A stretch of 64,000 bases of DNA from Kitasatospora sp. NBC_00240 (GCF_026342405.1 NZ_JAPEMU010000001.1:2728001-2792000), one strand, 5' to 3'. Shown: positions 26,887-36,282, numbered from the stretch's first letter. The notes: generated by a model not told the origin, from the sequence alone. Translations and numbers: made by a program.

Positions 26887-27819
26887 TCAGCCCTTGACGG
26901 CGCCCTGGGTGATCCCGCCGACGATGTGCTTGCCGAACAGGACGAACACGAGCAGCAGGGGTAGCGTGCCGATCAGCGCGCCGGCCATGATGATCGACCA
27001 GTCGGTGGACCATCCGGTGCCGAGCCCGGCGAGGGCGACCTGCACGGTCGGGTTGGAGGAGCCGTTCATCGCGATGATCGGCCACAGGAAGTCGTTCCAG
27101 GACTGGACGAAGGTCAGCATACCGAGCACCGCCATCGCGGGGCGGGCGATCGGCACCACGACGTGCCACACCACCCGCAGCGAGTTGGCGCCGTCCATCC
27201 GGGCGGCCTCCAACAGCTCCGAGGGCAGTGCCTGGACCAGGAACTGACGCATGAAGAAGACACCGAAGGCGGTCACCAGCGAGGGCAGGATCAGCGCGCT
27301 CAGGTGGTTGCCCTGGCCGAGGTTCTTCATCAGGATGAACAGCGGCACCACGCTCAGCTGGGCCGGCACCGCGAGGGTCGCGATCACCAGGCCCATCATC
27401 GCGCCCCGGCCGGGGAACTGGAGCTTGGCGAAGGCGAATCCGGCCAGCAGCGAGAAGCTGACCGTGCCGATCGTGACGGACCCGGCGACCAGCGTGGAGT
27501 TGAGCAGCGCCACGCCCATGCCCCGGCCGCCGGCGTTGTGCCAGACGTAGGACAGGTTCTTGAACAGGTTGCCGCCCGGGACCATCGGCGGCGGGGTGGA
27601 GACCACGGCGTGGGCGTCGGTGGAGGCCGCGACCAGGGTCCAGTACAGCGGGAACAGCGAGGCGAGCGCCACCAGGACCAGGACGACGTAGGTCAGCGGG
27701 CCGGCATGGTGCTGGCGGCCCGCGCCCTTCCGCGCGGAGCGGAGGCGACGCCGTGGCGCCTGGGCCTGGGCGTCCTGGTCCGCGGTGCGGACCGGAGCGG
27801 CCGGGTGTACGGCGGTCAT
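26887..27819 (-). CDS. cebG: Cellobiose/cellotriose ABC importer, permease CebG
   Basis: A 310-residue MalG-type permease with a basic N-terminal tail of about 40 residues and six membrane segments. [11 protein letters not shown], the EAA loop [20 protein letters not shown] (about 205-225) and [11 protein letters not shown] are conserved. GAGGAGG stands just before the ATG at 27819. It follows cebF after 11 bases and precedes the GH1 gene. The importer needs an ATPase; none is present, consistent with the shared MsiK ATPase of streptomycetes. Confidence 0.92.
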   Translation of the reverse strand: MTAVHPAAPVRTADQDAQAQAPRRRLRSARKGAGRQHHAGPLTYVVLVLVALASLFPLYWTLVAASTDAHAVVSTPPPMVPGGNLFKNLSYVWHNAGGRGMGVALLNSTLVAGSVTIGTVSFSLLAGFAFAKLQFPGRGAMMGLVIATLAVPAQLSVVPLFILMKNLGQGNHLSALILPSLVTAFGVFFMRQFLVQALPSELLEAARMDGANSLRVVWHVVVPIARPAMAVLGMLTFVQSWNDFLWPIIAMNGSSNPTVQVALAGLGTGWSTDWSIIMAGALIGTLPLLLVFVLFGKHIVGGITQGAVKG

Positions 27820-27830
27820 GGTTCCTCCTC

Positions 27831-28841
27831 TCACTGCGACTTGCGCAGGCGGCGGGCGATCAGGGCGTTGACGAGGCCGATCAGCAGCAGCAGCGCGAAC
27901 ATCGTCCAGGCGATGGCGGAGGCGCGGCCGAGCATGCTGTTGCGGAATCCCTGGTCGTACATGAAGACCCCGAGGGTCTCGTACTGGTGGGCGGTGCCGC
28001 CCTGGTGGCCGCTCTGGCCGCCGAACAGGAAGGGCTCGCCGAAGAGCTGGGTGGCCCCGATGGTCGAGACGACGACCGTGAAGAGGATCGTCGGCCGCAG
28101 CGCGGGGACGGTCACGTGCAGGAACTGCTTCCAGCGGGAGGCGCCGTCCAGGGCCGCGGCCTCGTACAGATCGCCCGGCACGGCCTGCATCGCGGCGAGG
28201 AAGATCAGGGCGTTGTAGCCGGTCCAGCGCCAGGTGACGATCAGCGAGATGGCCAGCTGGGAGGTCCACTCACCCGCCTCCCAGGCCACCGGGTCGACCC
28301 CGAACAGGCCGAGGAACCAGTTCGCCATCCCGCTCTCCGGGCTGAAGATCAGCGCGAACACCAGGGTGGCGGCGGCGACCGAGGTCGCGTACGGCGCGAG
28401 CAGGGCCGTCCGGAAGAAGGAGCTGGCGCGGAGCTTGTAGTTGAGCAGGTGGGCCAGGCCGATGGCGATCATCAGCTGCGGCACCGTGGACAGGATGCCG
28501 AGCGTGAAGGTGTTGCCCAGGGCGTTCCAGAAGAAGTGGCTGGGCGGCCCGGTGAAGAGGTCGGTGTAGTTCTTCAGCCCGACCCACTTCGCCTGGTCGA
28601 CGTTGTAGAGGCTCACCTGGTGCAGCGACAGCCAGCCGGTGTAGAGCAGGGGGAAGAGCCCGAACGCCGCGAAGACCAGGAAGAACGGCGACACGAAGGC
28701 GTAGGGCGAGCCCTTGGTGTCCCAGCGGTACAGACGGCTGCGCCAGGCCTGGCGCCGTTCGTCCTTCGGCGGTACGGGGTGGGGTCGGTCCGGCGTCGCG
28801 GAGCCTGGGTCGCTCCCGCGGGCGGTGATGGAGGTGGCCAC
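27831..28841 (-). CDS. cebF: Cellobiose/cellotriose ABC importer, permease CebF
   Basis: A 336-residue MalF-type permease, GTG start at 28841 behind GGAAGG. Polar N-terminus of about 45 residues, then six membrane segments (FVSPFFLVFAAFGLFPLLYT first) and the EAA loop LYEAAALDGASRWKQFLHVT. High similarity along the whole length to the permease at 17418. Forms the membrane pore with CebG for cello-oligosaccharide uptake. Confidence 0.92.
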   Translation of the reverse strand: MATSITARGSDPGSATPDRPHPVPPKDERRQAWRSRLYRWDTKGSPYAFVSPFFLVFAAFGLFPLLYTGWLSLHQVSLYNVDQAKWVGLKNYTDLFTGPPSHFFWNALGNTFTLGILSTVPQLMIAIGLAHLLNYKLRASSFFRTALLAPYATSVAAATLVFALIFSPESGMANWFLGLFGVDPVAWEAGEWTSQLAISLIVTWRWTGYNALIFLAAMQAVPGDLYEAAALDGASRWKQFLHVTVPALRPTILFTVVVSTIGATQLFGEPFLFGGQSGHQGGTAHQYETLGVFMYDQGFRNSMLGRASAIAWTMFALLLLIGLVNALIARRLRKSQ

Positions 28842-28987
28842 GTGTGGCTTCCTTCCGTGGATTGCTGCCTTCGGCCCACTGGCGAGGGCCAGTGGGATGC
28901 CGCCGGGTCTTCGGGGCCTTGGACGGCGGGCCCGGGCCCGGCGGCGCCGGCTGCCGGACGGGACGCCGATGGACGTCGGGTGGGGCG

Positions 28988-29027
28988 GGCGGGGGCCGCC
29001 CGGTGCGCTGACCGGGCGGCCCCCGCC
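28988..29027 (-). terminator. Intercistronic hairpin after cebE
   Basis: Perfect 17-bp stem: arms 28988-29004 and 29011-29027 (core GGGGGCCGCCCGGT / ACCGGGCGGCCCCC), 6-base loop. It begins a few bases after the cebE stop and should favour binding-protein over permease synthesis, as at 17355-17392. Confidence 0.75.
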
Positions 29028-29033
29028 GGCCGG

Positions 29034-30365
29034 CTACTGGATGGTGCTGTCGATCTGCTTGACGGTCTCGTTCCAGGCGTCGCCGGCGCTCTTGCCGTTC
29101 TGCTCGACCAGCAGGATGCCGTTGGAGAAGGCGGTCTGCAGGTCACCGGCCTTGGGGCCGGTCTCGGCGGGCTTGATGGCCTTGGCCGCGGTGGAGAAGA
29201 TCTGGCCGGTCGGCGCGTTCGGGCCGATGTAGGGGTTCTTGAAGTCGGTCACGCCGGGCAGGGCGTAGGCGTTCTGGTTGGACGGGATGTTGCCGACCTT
29301 CTGGAAGACCTTGGCCTGCTGCTCGGGGGCGCTCAGCCAGGCCACCAGGTCCTGGGCCGCGGCGACGTGCTTGCCGGAGCTCGGGACGGACAGGAAGGAG
29401 CCGCCCCAGTTGCCGGCGGCGGGCGCCTGGGCGACGTTCCACTTGCCGGCGTTGGCCGGGCCGGAGTACTTCTCGATGTTCGCCTGCTGCCAGGACGGGC
29501 AGATGGTGGTGGCGAAGGTGGACTGGGTGAACGCGGTCTGCCAGGTCGGGTCGAACTCCTTGAGGCCCTGCGAGCTGCCCGCGGCGTCGGCCTTCATGGC
29601 GAGGTCCCAGGCGGTCTTGACGCTCGCCGAGTCCTTGTAGTTGAGCTTGCCGTTCTTGTAGTACTGCTCGGTGCTGCTGGAGACCGTGGCGTTGAACAGG
29701 CCGGTGGCGGAGTCCATGAAGAAGGTGCCCTTGGCGGCCTTCGCCTGGAACTGCTTGCCGACCTCGACGTACTTGGCCCAGTCGCCGGCCCACAGCGCGC
29801 TGACGGCCGCCGGGTCGGAGGGCAGGCCGGCCGCCTGGAAGAGGTCCTGGCGGTAGCAGACCGCCATCGGGCCGACGTCGGTGCCCAGACCGATGGTCTT
29901 GCCGCTCGCGGTGGTGGCCTGCTGCCACTTCCACGGCAGGTAGTCGTCCTTCTTGATCCCCGGGGCCTTGGAGAGGTCCTGGAAGGAGCCGCTCAGCGCG
30001 TCGGAGGTGGCGAGCGCGATCCGGCCGACCTCCAGGGCCTGGATGTCGTCCAGGCCGCTGCCCGCCGCGAGGTGGGTCTGGACGGCGGTCCAGTAGTCCG
30101 CCTCCTGGGTGGTGGTGTTCTCCTTGACGGTGATGTTCGGGTGCAGCGCGGTGTACGCGTCGAACAGGCCCGCCTCCTTGAAGCCGAACGTCCCGAAGTC
30201 GCCCACGGTGAGAGTGATCTTCTCGTTCGGGTCGGCGGCCTTGTCGCTGCTCGACCCGCTGCTGGAGCAACCGGTGGCCAGCAGCGCCGTGGCACTCAGC
30301 ACGGTCGTGACGAGCACGACGGCGCGACGGGAACGGGTGGTGCGGGTGGCACGGGACGTGCGCAT
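29034..30365 (-). CDS. cebE: Cellobiose/cellotriose-binding lipoprotein CebE
   Basis: A 443-residue solute-binding lipoprotein. The second of two ATG codons (30365) has the better spacing from AAGGAG. Basic N-terminus, hydrophobic core and lipobox ALLATGC with Cys near 33, then a Ser/Gly linker and PNEKITLTVGDFGTFG. The GLGTDVGPMAVCYRQDLFQAAGLPS block and NWGGSFLSVPSSGKH are hallmarks of CebE-type proteins. It captures cello-oligosaccharides released by secreted cellulases. First gene of the ceb operon, with a perfect CebR box overlapping its promoter's start region. Confidence 0.93.
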   Translation of the reverse strand: MRTSRATRTTRSRRAVVLVTTVLSATALLATGCSSSGSSSDKAADPNEKITLTVGDFGTFGFKEAGLFDAYTALHPNITVKENTTTQEADYWTAVQTHLAAGSGLDDIQALEVGRIALATSDALSGSFQDLSKAPGIKKDDYLPWKWQQATTASGKTIGLGTDVGPMAVCYRQDLFQAAGLPSDPAAVSALWAGDWAKYVEVGKQFQAKAAKGTFFMDSATGLFNATVSSSTEQYYKNGKLNYKDSASVKTAWDLAMKADAAGSSQGLKEFDPTWQTAFTQSTFATTICPSWQQANIEKYSGPANAGKWNVAQAPAAGNWGGSFLSVPSSGKHVAAAQDLVAWLSAPEQQAKVFQKVGNIPSNQNAYALPGVTDFKNPYIGPNAPTGQIFSTAAKAIKPAETGPKAGDLQTAFSNGILLVEQNGKSAGDAWNETVKQIDSTIQ

Positions 30366-30499
30366 GTCCATCTCCTTGGTCCGAGACGCGGCGGTGCGGC
30401 TCGGGAATGGGGCGGAAGCGATGTCAGGGAGAGCCGGGATCCGGCCGGGGAAAAGCGACCTTGGGGTGGTGCTGACGGCTGGGATTCGCCCCTTCGTGG

Positions 30500-30513
30500 T
30501 GGGAGCGCTCCCA
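30500..30513. promoter_or_regulatory. CebR box of the cebE promoter
   Basis: TGGGAGCGCTCCCA, exactly the 14-bp operator described for CebR in Streptomyces. It lies about 14 bases after the -10 of the cebE promoter, a position suited to repression relieved by cellobiose or cellotriose. Confidence 0.88.
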
Positions 30514-30526
30514 TGCGTCTGCCGAA

Positions 30527-30556
30527 AGGTTGCTTCCCGTCCGGCAGGCGTGTCAA
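30527..30556 (-). promoter_or_regulatory. Promoter of the ceb operon
   Basis: On the minus strand TTGACA (30556-30551) and CAACCT (30532-30527), 18 bases apart. The -35 is perfect, the -10 weak, the pattern common for regulated sugar promoters in this window. Confidence 0.65.
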
Positions 30557-31294
30557 GACATGAAGTCCAAGCCGTTACCGGAGCGTGTCCTGCCGATGTC
30601 GGGCCGAGCGCCCGGCAAGGCCTCCGCGCACAGCCCGGCCGGCCTTCCGTGCCCTTGTCGTCTCCGCAGGTCACAGGGCTGGGTAGCGGACCGGCGGACG
30701 GGCCGGGGAGAGCGCGCCCGGCCGACCGCGGGGCCGCCGCGCCCGGAGCGCCGGACGGACGCCGGGCGGAGGGCACAGGCGCCGGCCGGCACCCGCGGAA
30801 ACCCGGCAGCCCGATGGCCGCCACCCGTGGGAGGACCATGGAACCGACCACGACCCGGCCACCGAGGCCCCCGGGCGGCCAGCCTCGGCGCCGCCGCCCG
30901 CGGTCCTGCCGCCGTGCCGGGCGGCGGGCGATCGGCAGGTGACGTGGGCCCTCGGCACCCCGGGCGGTCACCCGGCGCGGGCCGGCGGCGTCGCCCGGCC
31001 GCAGGGGCGGAACCGACGGGGACCGCCCCGGCCGACCGGCCGCGACCGACCCCCGACCACCCGCTCCGGCGCTCAATTCGGCCATCAGGGGGCTTCGTTG
31101 CCGGTCCGGAGCGTCGAATCGTCGAACACTCCTTCAGAGATTTGAGCCAGTGGCGCCTTGTCGGCCCGTCAGGCCGTCGGCGGGCCCTTCGCCGGTTCAG
31201 AACTTGAAGCCGGTGAGAAGTCTTGACGCCTCCCGGGGACTCTGACTTCATGTGTGGCGGTCCCTGCCCCCACCCACTCATGCGGGGACCGGCC
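30557..31294. other. Intergenic region between divergent ceb operon and GH6 gene
   Basis: About 740 bases with no credible gene. Open frames are Arg/Pro-rich GC-shadow readings without ribosome sites. A possible promoter toward the GH6 gene is TTGACG at 31223-31228 with a poor CTTCAT 17 bases on. The canonical place for a cebR gene near cebE is empty: no helix-turn-helix frame was found here. Confidence 0.5.
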
Positions 31295-31330
31295 GCCCCG
31301 GTACCTGGGAGCGCTCCCAGGTACCGGGGC
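31295..31330. promoter_or_regulatory. 36-bp perfect palindrome containing a CebR box
   Basis: The CebR box TGGGAGCGCTCCCA occupies 31306-31319 and symmetry continues without mismatch on both sides (GCCCCGGTACC left, GGTACCGGGGC right) for 18 bases per arm, centre 31312/31313. It lies 230 bases upstream of the GH6 cellulase start. As DNA it should be bound by CebR; as RNA it would fold into an 18-bp hairpin in the 5' leader if transcription starts upstream. Confidence 0.85.
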
Positions 31331-31559
31331 CGTCCAACGCACGGCGCAGCCACCGCCCGCCCGCACCCGCACCGCCCGGACCAGCCCCGATCCGCCCGCC
31401 GGACCCGGACGGCCGGGCCCTGTCCGGGCGCGGCCGCCCGCCGGCCGTCCGGTGCCCCTGCATCCGCACCGTCCCCACCACCCGAACCGTCCGCACCGGG
31501 ATCCGCGGGGCGCCGGGACCGCCCCGCCCGCCCGAACCCACTCACAGGGAGTTACCGTC

Positions 31560-32780
31560 ATGCGCATCGCCCGCACCACGCGAGCGGCACTGGCCGTGAC
31601 CGCGACGCTCGCCGCGCTCACCGGCCTCGGCGCCGGACCCGCGGCCGCGGCCGGACCCGCCGCTCCACCGGCCGCCCGCTCGCTCCCCGCCGGTACGCAC
31701 TTCTTCATCGACCCGGCGAGCAAGGCCGCCCAGCAGGCCGTCACCGACCTCCGGGCCGGCGACACCACGGGGGCCGCCGCAATGGCCAAGCTGGCCAGCT
31801 GGCCGGTCGCCCAGTGGTTCACCGGGACGGCCGACCCGGCGCAGACCACCCGCGAGATGGCCGCGCTGCAGGCGAAGGCGGCCGTGCTGCGGCAGACGCC
31901 GGTGGCAGTGGCCTACAACGTGCCCGGCCGCGACTGCTCCCAGTACTCGGCCGGCGGCGCCGCCGACTCCGCCCAGTACGCGACCTGGGTGGACGCGCTG
32001 GCCGAGGGCATCGGGCGGCGGCCCACCGTGGTCGTGCTGGAGCCCGACGGCCTCGCCCTCAGCCCCGCCTTCTGCGGCGGCACCGCGCAGCAGCAGGCCG
32101 ACCGGCTGGCCGAGACGAACGCCGCCGTCGACCGGCTGGAGCGGCAGAGCGGGGCACTGGTCTACCTGGACGGCGGCCACAGCTCCTGGCAGAACGTCGG
32201 GACCATGGCGGCGCTGCTCGACGCGGCCGGGGTGGCCCGGGCCCAGGGCTTCTTCCTGAACGTCTCCAACTACCAGCGGGACGCCGACCTCGTCCGGTAC
32301 GGCACGCTGGTGGCCAAGTGCAGCTGGTACCTGGCCAACACCCCCGGCGCGGCCGCCGACGACTGCGCCAACCAGTACTGGCCGCAGGCCGACGCGGACG
32401 CCTGGTACGCCGCCCACGTGCCGGCCGACGCCCGGCTGCCGCACTTCGTCGTCGACAGCAGCCGCAACGGCCAGGGGCCGTGGACGCCCACCGCCCAGTA
32501 CCCGGACCCGCAGACCTGGTGCAACCCGCCGGCCCGCGGCCTGGGCACCCGCCCGACCGCCGACACCGGCGTCCCGCTGCTCGACGCCTACCTGTGGATC
32601 AAGGTCCCCGGCGAGTCGGACGGCAGCTGCACCCGGGGTACGGCGGGCGGGACCGATCCCGAGTACGGCGGCGTCGACCCCATCGCCGGCGCCTGGTGGC
32701 CCGAGCAGGCGCACAGCCTCGCCGCGCAGGCCTCCCCCGCCCTGCGCTTCAACACCGACCCGTATCCCCGCAAGGGCTGA
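31560..32780 (+). CDS. Secreted GH6 cellulase
   Basis: A 406-residue secreted endo- or exo-beta-1,4-glucanase of family GH6. Signal peptide with cleavage near GPAAAAG at about 27-33. Catalytic features: YNVPGRDCSQYSAGG near 119-133 (catalytic-site Asp) and VVLEPDGLA near 158-166 (the acid Asp); VDSSRNGQGP and WIKVPGESDG form the rest of the cleft. There is no carbohydrate-binding module, so it may prefer soluble or amorphous chains. AGGGAG precedes the ATG. A CebR box in a long palindrome lies upstream, placing it in the cellobiose regulon with the import genes next door. Confidence 0.93.
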   Translation: MRIARTTRAALAVTATLAALTGLGAGPAAAAGPAAPPAARSLPAGTHFFIDPASKAAQQAVTDLRAGDTTGAAAMAKLASWPVAQWFTGTADPAQTTREMAALQAKAAVLRQTPVAVAYNVPGRDCSQYSAGGAADSAQYATWVDALAEGIGRRPTVVVLEPDGLALSPAFCGGTAQQQADRLAETNAAVDRLERQSGALVYLDGGHSSWQNVGTMAALLDAAGVARAQGFFLNVSNYQRDADLVRYGTLVAKCSWYLANTPGAAADDCANQYWPQADADAWYAAHVPADARLPHFVVDSSRNGQGPWTPTAQYPDPQTWCNPPARGLGTRPTADTGVPLLDAYLWIKVPGESDGSCTRGTAGGTDPEYGGVDPIAGAWWPEQAHSLAAQASPALRFNTDPYPRKG

Positions 32781-32822
32781 CCGGACGGGACCGGGGCCGC
32801 GGGGGCTGTCCGGGGCGGGGCT

Positions 32823-32863
32823 CCGGCTGTCCGGGGCGGCAGGCTGCCGCCCCGGACGGCCGG
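32823..32863 (+). terminator. Terminator after the GH6 gene
   Basis: Stem of about 20 bp (perfect inner GTCCGGGGCGGCAG / CTGCCGCCCCGGAC, then one G-T pair and five further pairs) immediately downstream of the cellulase gene. Confidence 0.7.
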
Positions 32864-32937
32864 CCCGCCAGCCCGCCAGCCCGCAGGACCGCACGTCCAT
32901 GCCAACGACACGGTTCGGAAACGCCGCCGCACCGATC

Positions 32938-32967
32938 TTGACGCTCCCGGGCCGGTCCTCCACCCTT
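32938..32967 (+). promoter_or_regulatory. Promoter of the orphan binding-protein gene
   Basis: TTGACG (32938-32943) and CACCCT (32961-32966), 17 bases apart. The CebR box follows at once. Same layout as the cebE promoter. Confidence 0.6.
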
Positions 32968-32969
32968 CA

Positions 32970-32985
32970 GTGGGAGCGCTCCCAC
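32970..32985. promoter_or_regulatory. CebR box of the orphan binding-protein gene
   Basis: GTGGGAGCGCTCCCAC, a 16-bp perfect palindrome containing the full 14-bp CebR operator, placed over the expected transcription start. Confidence 0.85.
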
Positions 32986-33103
32986 CCATCGGAGCAGCAC
33001 CCCGGCCGCGCCCCGCCGCCCGTCACCCCCTCCCACCACCGCCGTTCCCCTCCCCCGCCGCCGCCCGGCTCCTCCTCCCCCGCCCGTGAGAGGCCACCGC
33101 ACC

Positions 33104-34486
33104 ATGCCGAGAACCCCGCGCCGCCCGTCCCACCCCCGGCCGCGAGGCGCCACACGGCCGCACCGCGCCGGCGCCCGGCGCCTCGCGGCGGCGCTCACCA
33201 CCGGGGTGCTGCTGCTCACCGGCTGCGCCTTCGAAGGCTCCCCGGCGGGCGCGCCGACGGGGGCCGGCGCAGCCTCGGCCACCGCCGATCAGGGGACGAT
33301 CACCCTGACGGTCGGCGAGTTCGGGACCTTCGGCTACCACGAGGCCGGCCTGTACCGGGAGTACATGACCGCCCACCCCGAGATCAACATCCACGCCCAG
33401 ATCACCCAGGACGGCCAGGCCTACTGGGACGCCCTGACCCCCAAACTGGCCGCGGGCAGCGGTCTCGCCGACATCCAGGCGGTCGAGGTGGGCTACATCG
33501 CCCAGGCCACCAGCACCTACGGCGACCGGTTCACCGACCTGCGCGGCACACCCGGCGTGGATCCCGCCGCCTGGCTGCCCTGGAAGGCGCAGCAGGGCAC
33601 CACCGCCGACGGCCGGATGATCGGCCTCGGCACCGACATCGGCCCGATGGCGGTCTGCTACCGCAAGGACCTCTTCAAGAAGGCCGGACTGCCCACCGAC
33701 CGGGAGGCGGTCGCCGCCCTGTGGAAGGGCGACTGGAACCGGTTCGTCGACGTCGGCCGCCGCTACCAGGCCGCCGCCCCCAAGGGGACGTTCTTCACCG
33801 ACTCGGTCGGCGGCCTCTTCAACGCCGTCCTGGCCGGCGAGCCGCAGCAGTACTCGGACGCCTCCGGCAAGCTCGACCACCAGTCCAGCCCCGGGGTGAA
33901 GAAGGCCTGGGACGTCGCGGTCCGGGCGGCGCAGGGCGGCATGAGCGCCGGGCTGACCCAGTTCCAGGGCGCCTGGAACACCGGCTTCTTCCTGTCCCGG
34001 TTCGCCACCGTGGTCTGCCCCTCCTGGATGACCGGCCTGATCAGCAGCCAGTCCGACGACGGCGCCGCCGGCCAGTGGGACATCGCGCAGGCCCCGGTGG
34101 CAGGCAACTGGGGCGGCGCCTTCCTGACCGTCCCCGGCGGCGGGGCGCATCCCAAGGAGGCCGCCGCCCTGGCCGCCTGGCTCACCGCGCCCGAGCAGCA
34201 GGCCAAGGTCTTCGCCAAGGTCGGCAACCTTCCCTCCACCACGGCGGCGCTGCAGCTGCCCGCCGTCCAGCAGGCGAAGCTCGACTTCTTCGGGGACGCC
34301 CCGGTCGGCCGGATCTACGCCGCCGCGGCGCAGTTCGTCCGGCCCGCGCCGATCGGCAAGGACGACGGCACGGTGAAGACCGTCCTCACCGAGACCGGTC
34401 TGCGGGCGGTCGAGCAGGACGGCGCCGATCCGAAGACCGCCTGGAACGACGCCCTCAAGCTGATCAGGCAGAAGACCGGCGAATGA
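33104..34486 (+). CDS. Orphan CebE-like sugar-binding lipoprotein
   Basis: A 460-residue solute-binding lipoprotein (ATG at 33104; a GTG 18 bases upstream is possible). Long Arg-rich N-terminus, hydrophobic core and lipobox LLLTGC with Cys near 42. The mature part parallels CebE closely: TITLTVGEFGTFGYHEAGLY, GLGTDIGPMAVCYRKDLFKKAG, NWGGAFLTVPGGG. No permease or ATPase gene follows; the next gene points the other way. With its own CebR box it probably feeds the CebFG permeases with a second ligand range, for example longer or modified cello-oligosaccharides, or acts as a sensor. The repeated CCGGTG stretch after its stop can fold and may end transcription. Confidence 0.9.
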   Translation: MPRTPRRPSHPRPRGATRPHRAGARRLAAALTTGVLLLTGCAFEGSPAGAPTGAGAASATADQGTITLTVGEFGTFGYHEAGLYREYMTAHPEINIHAQITQDGQAYWDALTPKLAAGSGLADIQAVEVGYIAQATSTYGDRFTDLRGTPGVDPAAWLPWKAQQGTTADGRMIGLGTDIGPMAVCYRKDLFKKAGLPTDREAVAALWKGDWNRFVDVGRRYQAAAPKGTFFTDSVGGLFNAVLAGEPQQYSDASGKLDHQSSPGVKKAWDVAVRAAQGGMSAGLTQFQGAWNTGFFLSRFATVVCPSWMTGLISSQSDDGAAGQWDIAQAPVAGNWGGAFLTVPGGGAHPKEAAALAAWLTAPEQQAKVFAKVGNLPSTTAALQLPAVQQAKLDFFGDAPVGRIYAAAAQFVRPAPIGKDDGTVKTVLTETGLRAVEQDGADPKTAWNDALKLIRQKTGE

Positions 34487-34576
34487 CCCGGGCGCCGGCG
34501 GGCGCCAAGGACACCGGCCCGGCATCGGTGCCGGTGCCGGTGCCGCGGTGCCGGCACCGCACGGACATGGTGGTGG

Positions 34577-35920
34577 TCAGGTCCCGTCCAGCGCCCGGCG
34601 GGCCCCGAGCAGGAAGGCGCGCTCGGCCGCGTTCCCGGTCAGGGCGGCCGCCGCCTCGTACGCGGCGGCCGCCTCGGTGGTCCGCCCCAGCCTGCGGAGC
34701 AGGTCCGCCCGGACGGCGTGGAAGAGGTGGTAACCGTCCAGGTCCAGCCCCTCGACCAGGGCCAGCGCGGCCTGCGGCCCGTCCACCTCGGCCACCGCCA
34801 CCGCCCGGTGGAGGGCCGGCACCGGGCCCGGCGCCAGCGTCAGCAGCCGGTCGTAGAGCTGCACGATCTGCCGCCAGTCGGTCGCCGCGGCGACGGGTGC
34901 GTCGCTGTGCACGGCGTTGATCGCCGCCTGGATCTGGTACGGGCCGGGCCGGTCGAGCCGCAGGCACCGCCGCACCAGGGCCTGGCCCTCGGCGATCAGC
35001 TCGTGGTCCCAGCGGTCCCGGTCCTGGTCGGCCAGCCGGACGAGGTCGCCGGACGGGGTGGTGCGGGCGGCCCGCCGCGAGTCGGTGAGCAGCATCAGCG
35101 CCAGCAGCCCGGTGACCTCCGGCTCGTCCGGCATCAGGGCGGCCAGCAGCCGGCCGAGCCGGACGGCCTCGGCGCAGAGGTCGGCGCGGACCAGCCGATC
35201 ACCCGAACTCGCCGTGTACCCCTCGTTGAACACCAGGTAGACCACCGCGAGGACGGCCCGCAGCCGCTCCGCCAGCTCGGCCCGGCCGGGGACCCGGTAC
35301 GGGATCCCGGCGTCGCGGATCTTGCGCTTGGCCCGGACCAGCCGCTGCGCCATGGTCGGCTCCGGGACGAGGAAGGCGTGCGCGATCTCGGCCGTGCTCA
35401 GCCCGCCCAGCAGTCGCAGGGTGAGAGCGACCTGGGCGGCGGGGGCGAGCGCGGGGTGGCAGCAGGTGAAGATCAGGCGCAGCCGGTCGTCGTCCGCCGA
35501 GTCCTCCATCGCGGGGCCGTCCGTCCCCCAGCCGGCCGCCGCTCCCTCGTCGGGAGCCGGCCCGCCCGCCGGGCCGAGCCGTGCCGCGCCGGCCTGGCGG
35601 TCCGCCCGGACGGACTCCCGGCGGAGGTCGTCGACGGCCCGGTTGCGGGCGGTGGTGATGATCCACCCGGCCGGGCTCGGCGGCACGCCGTCGGCCGGCC
35701 AGCGCTCCACCGCCCTGGTGAAGGCGTGTTGGACCGCCTCCTCGGCGAGGTCGATGTCACCGAAGCGGCGGACCAGTACGGCCACCGCGCGGCCGTACTC
35801 CTGACGGAAGACGCGCTCGATCTCGGCGACGGCGGGCGGCCCGCCGGCAACAGGCCCGATACCGGGAGCAGCGGGGGCAGGAGCGCCGGGGTCAGGTGCG
35901 CCGGGCCGGGGGTGCGGCAT
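34577..35920 (-). CDS. ECF RNA polymerase sigma factor, ECF42-like with C-terminal extension
   Basis: A 447-residue extracytoplasmic-function sigma factor. Region 2 (about 33-105: [31 protein letters not shown]) and region 4 (about 150-205: [21 protein letters not shown]) are followed by a long helical, TPR-like C-terminal domain (from about 215; [23 protein letters not shown] is diagnostic). This form is the ECF42 group, which lacks an anti-sigma factor and is coupled to a YCII/DGPF-type protein, exactly the gene placed 8 bases upstream. Its C-terminal domain probably controls activity. Confidence 0.92.
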   Translation of the reverse strand: MPHPRPGAPDPGAPAPAAPGIGPVAGGPPAVAEIERVFRQEYGRAVAVLVRRFGDIDLAEEAVQHAFTRAVERWPADGVPPSPAGWIITTARNRAVDDLRRESVRADRQAGAARLGPAGGPAPDEGAAAGWGTDGPAMEDSADDDRLRLIFTCCHPALAPAAQVALTLRLLGGLSTAEIAHAFLVPEPTMAQRLVRAKRKIRDAGIPYRVPGRAELAERLRAVLAVVYLVFNEGYTASSGDRLVRADLCAEAVRLGRLLAALMPDEPEVTGLLALMLLTDSRRAARTTPSGDLVRLADQDRDRWDHELIAEGQALVRRCLRLDRPGPYQIQAAINAVHSDAPVAAATDWRQIVQLYDRLLTLAPGPVPALHRAVAVAEVDGPQAALALVEGLDLDGYHLFHAVRADLLRRLGRTTEAAAAYEAAAALTGNAAERAFLLGARRALDGT

Positions 35921-35928
35921 GGCGGCGG

Positions 35929-36282
35929 TCAGCCCTCGGGTCCGTCCTGGAAGGGGCGGACCTCGATCGGCAGGGTGGTCGCCCGGGCGGCCCGGCGGCC
36001 CCATTCGAGCGCCGCGTCGAGGTCGGGCGCGCGGATCACCCAGAACCCCCCGAGGTGTTCCTTGCCCTCGGCGTACGGGCCGTCGGTGGTGAGCATCGCG
36101 CCGTCCTGGACCCGCACCACGGTGGCGGTGTCGGCGGGGTGCAGTCCGCCGGTGAAGACCCAGGCCCCGGCCACCCTGATCTCCTGGTTGAGGACGTCGA
36201 GGTCCCGCATCACCCGGTCGAGCAGTTCGGGCGCGGGCAGCTCGCCGTCGGGCTGGTAGATGCTGAGCAGGTACTGCTTCAT
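35929..36282 (-). CDS. YCII-related (DGPF) protein, partner of ECF42 sigma factor
   Basis: A 117-residue YCII-domain protein. ATG at 36282 behind GGAGGAG. The signature [19 protein letters not shown] is the DGPF motif, and conserved early residues [13 protein letters not shown] support it. Function unknown; such genes are the usual direct targets and neighbours of ECF42 sigma factors. First gene of a two-gene operon with the sigma factor. Confidence 0.92.
   Translation of the reverse strand: MKQYLLSIYQPDGELPAPELLDRVMRDLDVLNQEIRVAGAWVFTGGLHPADTATVVRVQDGAMLTTDGPYAEGKEHLGGFWVIRAPDLDAALEWGRRAARATTLPIEVRPFQDGPEG

Noticed and set aside
30557..31294. Possible cebR gene between cebE and the GH6 gene
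   Set aside because: No frame in this stretch contains a LacI helix-turn-helix or a ribosome site.
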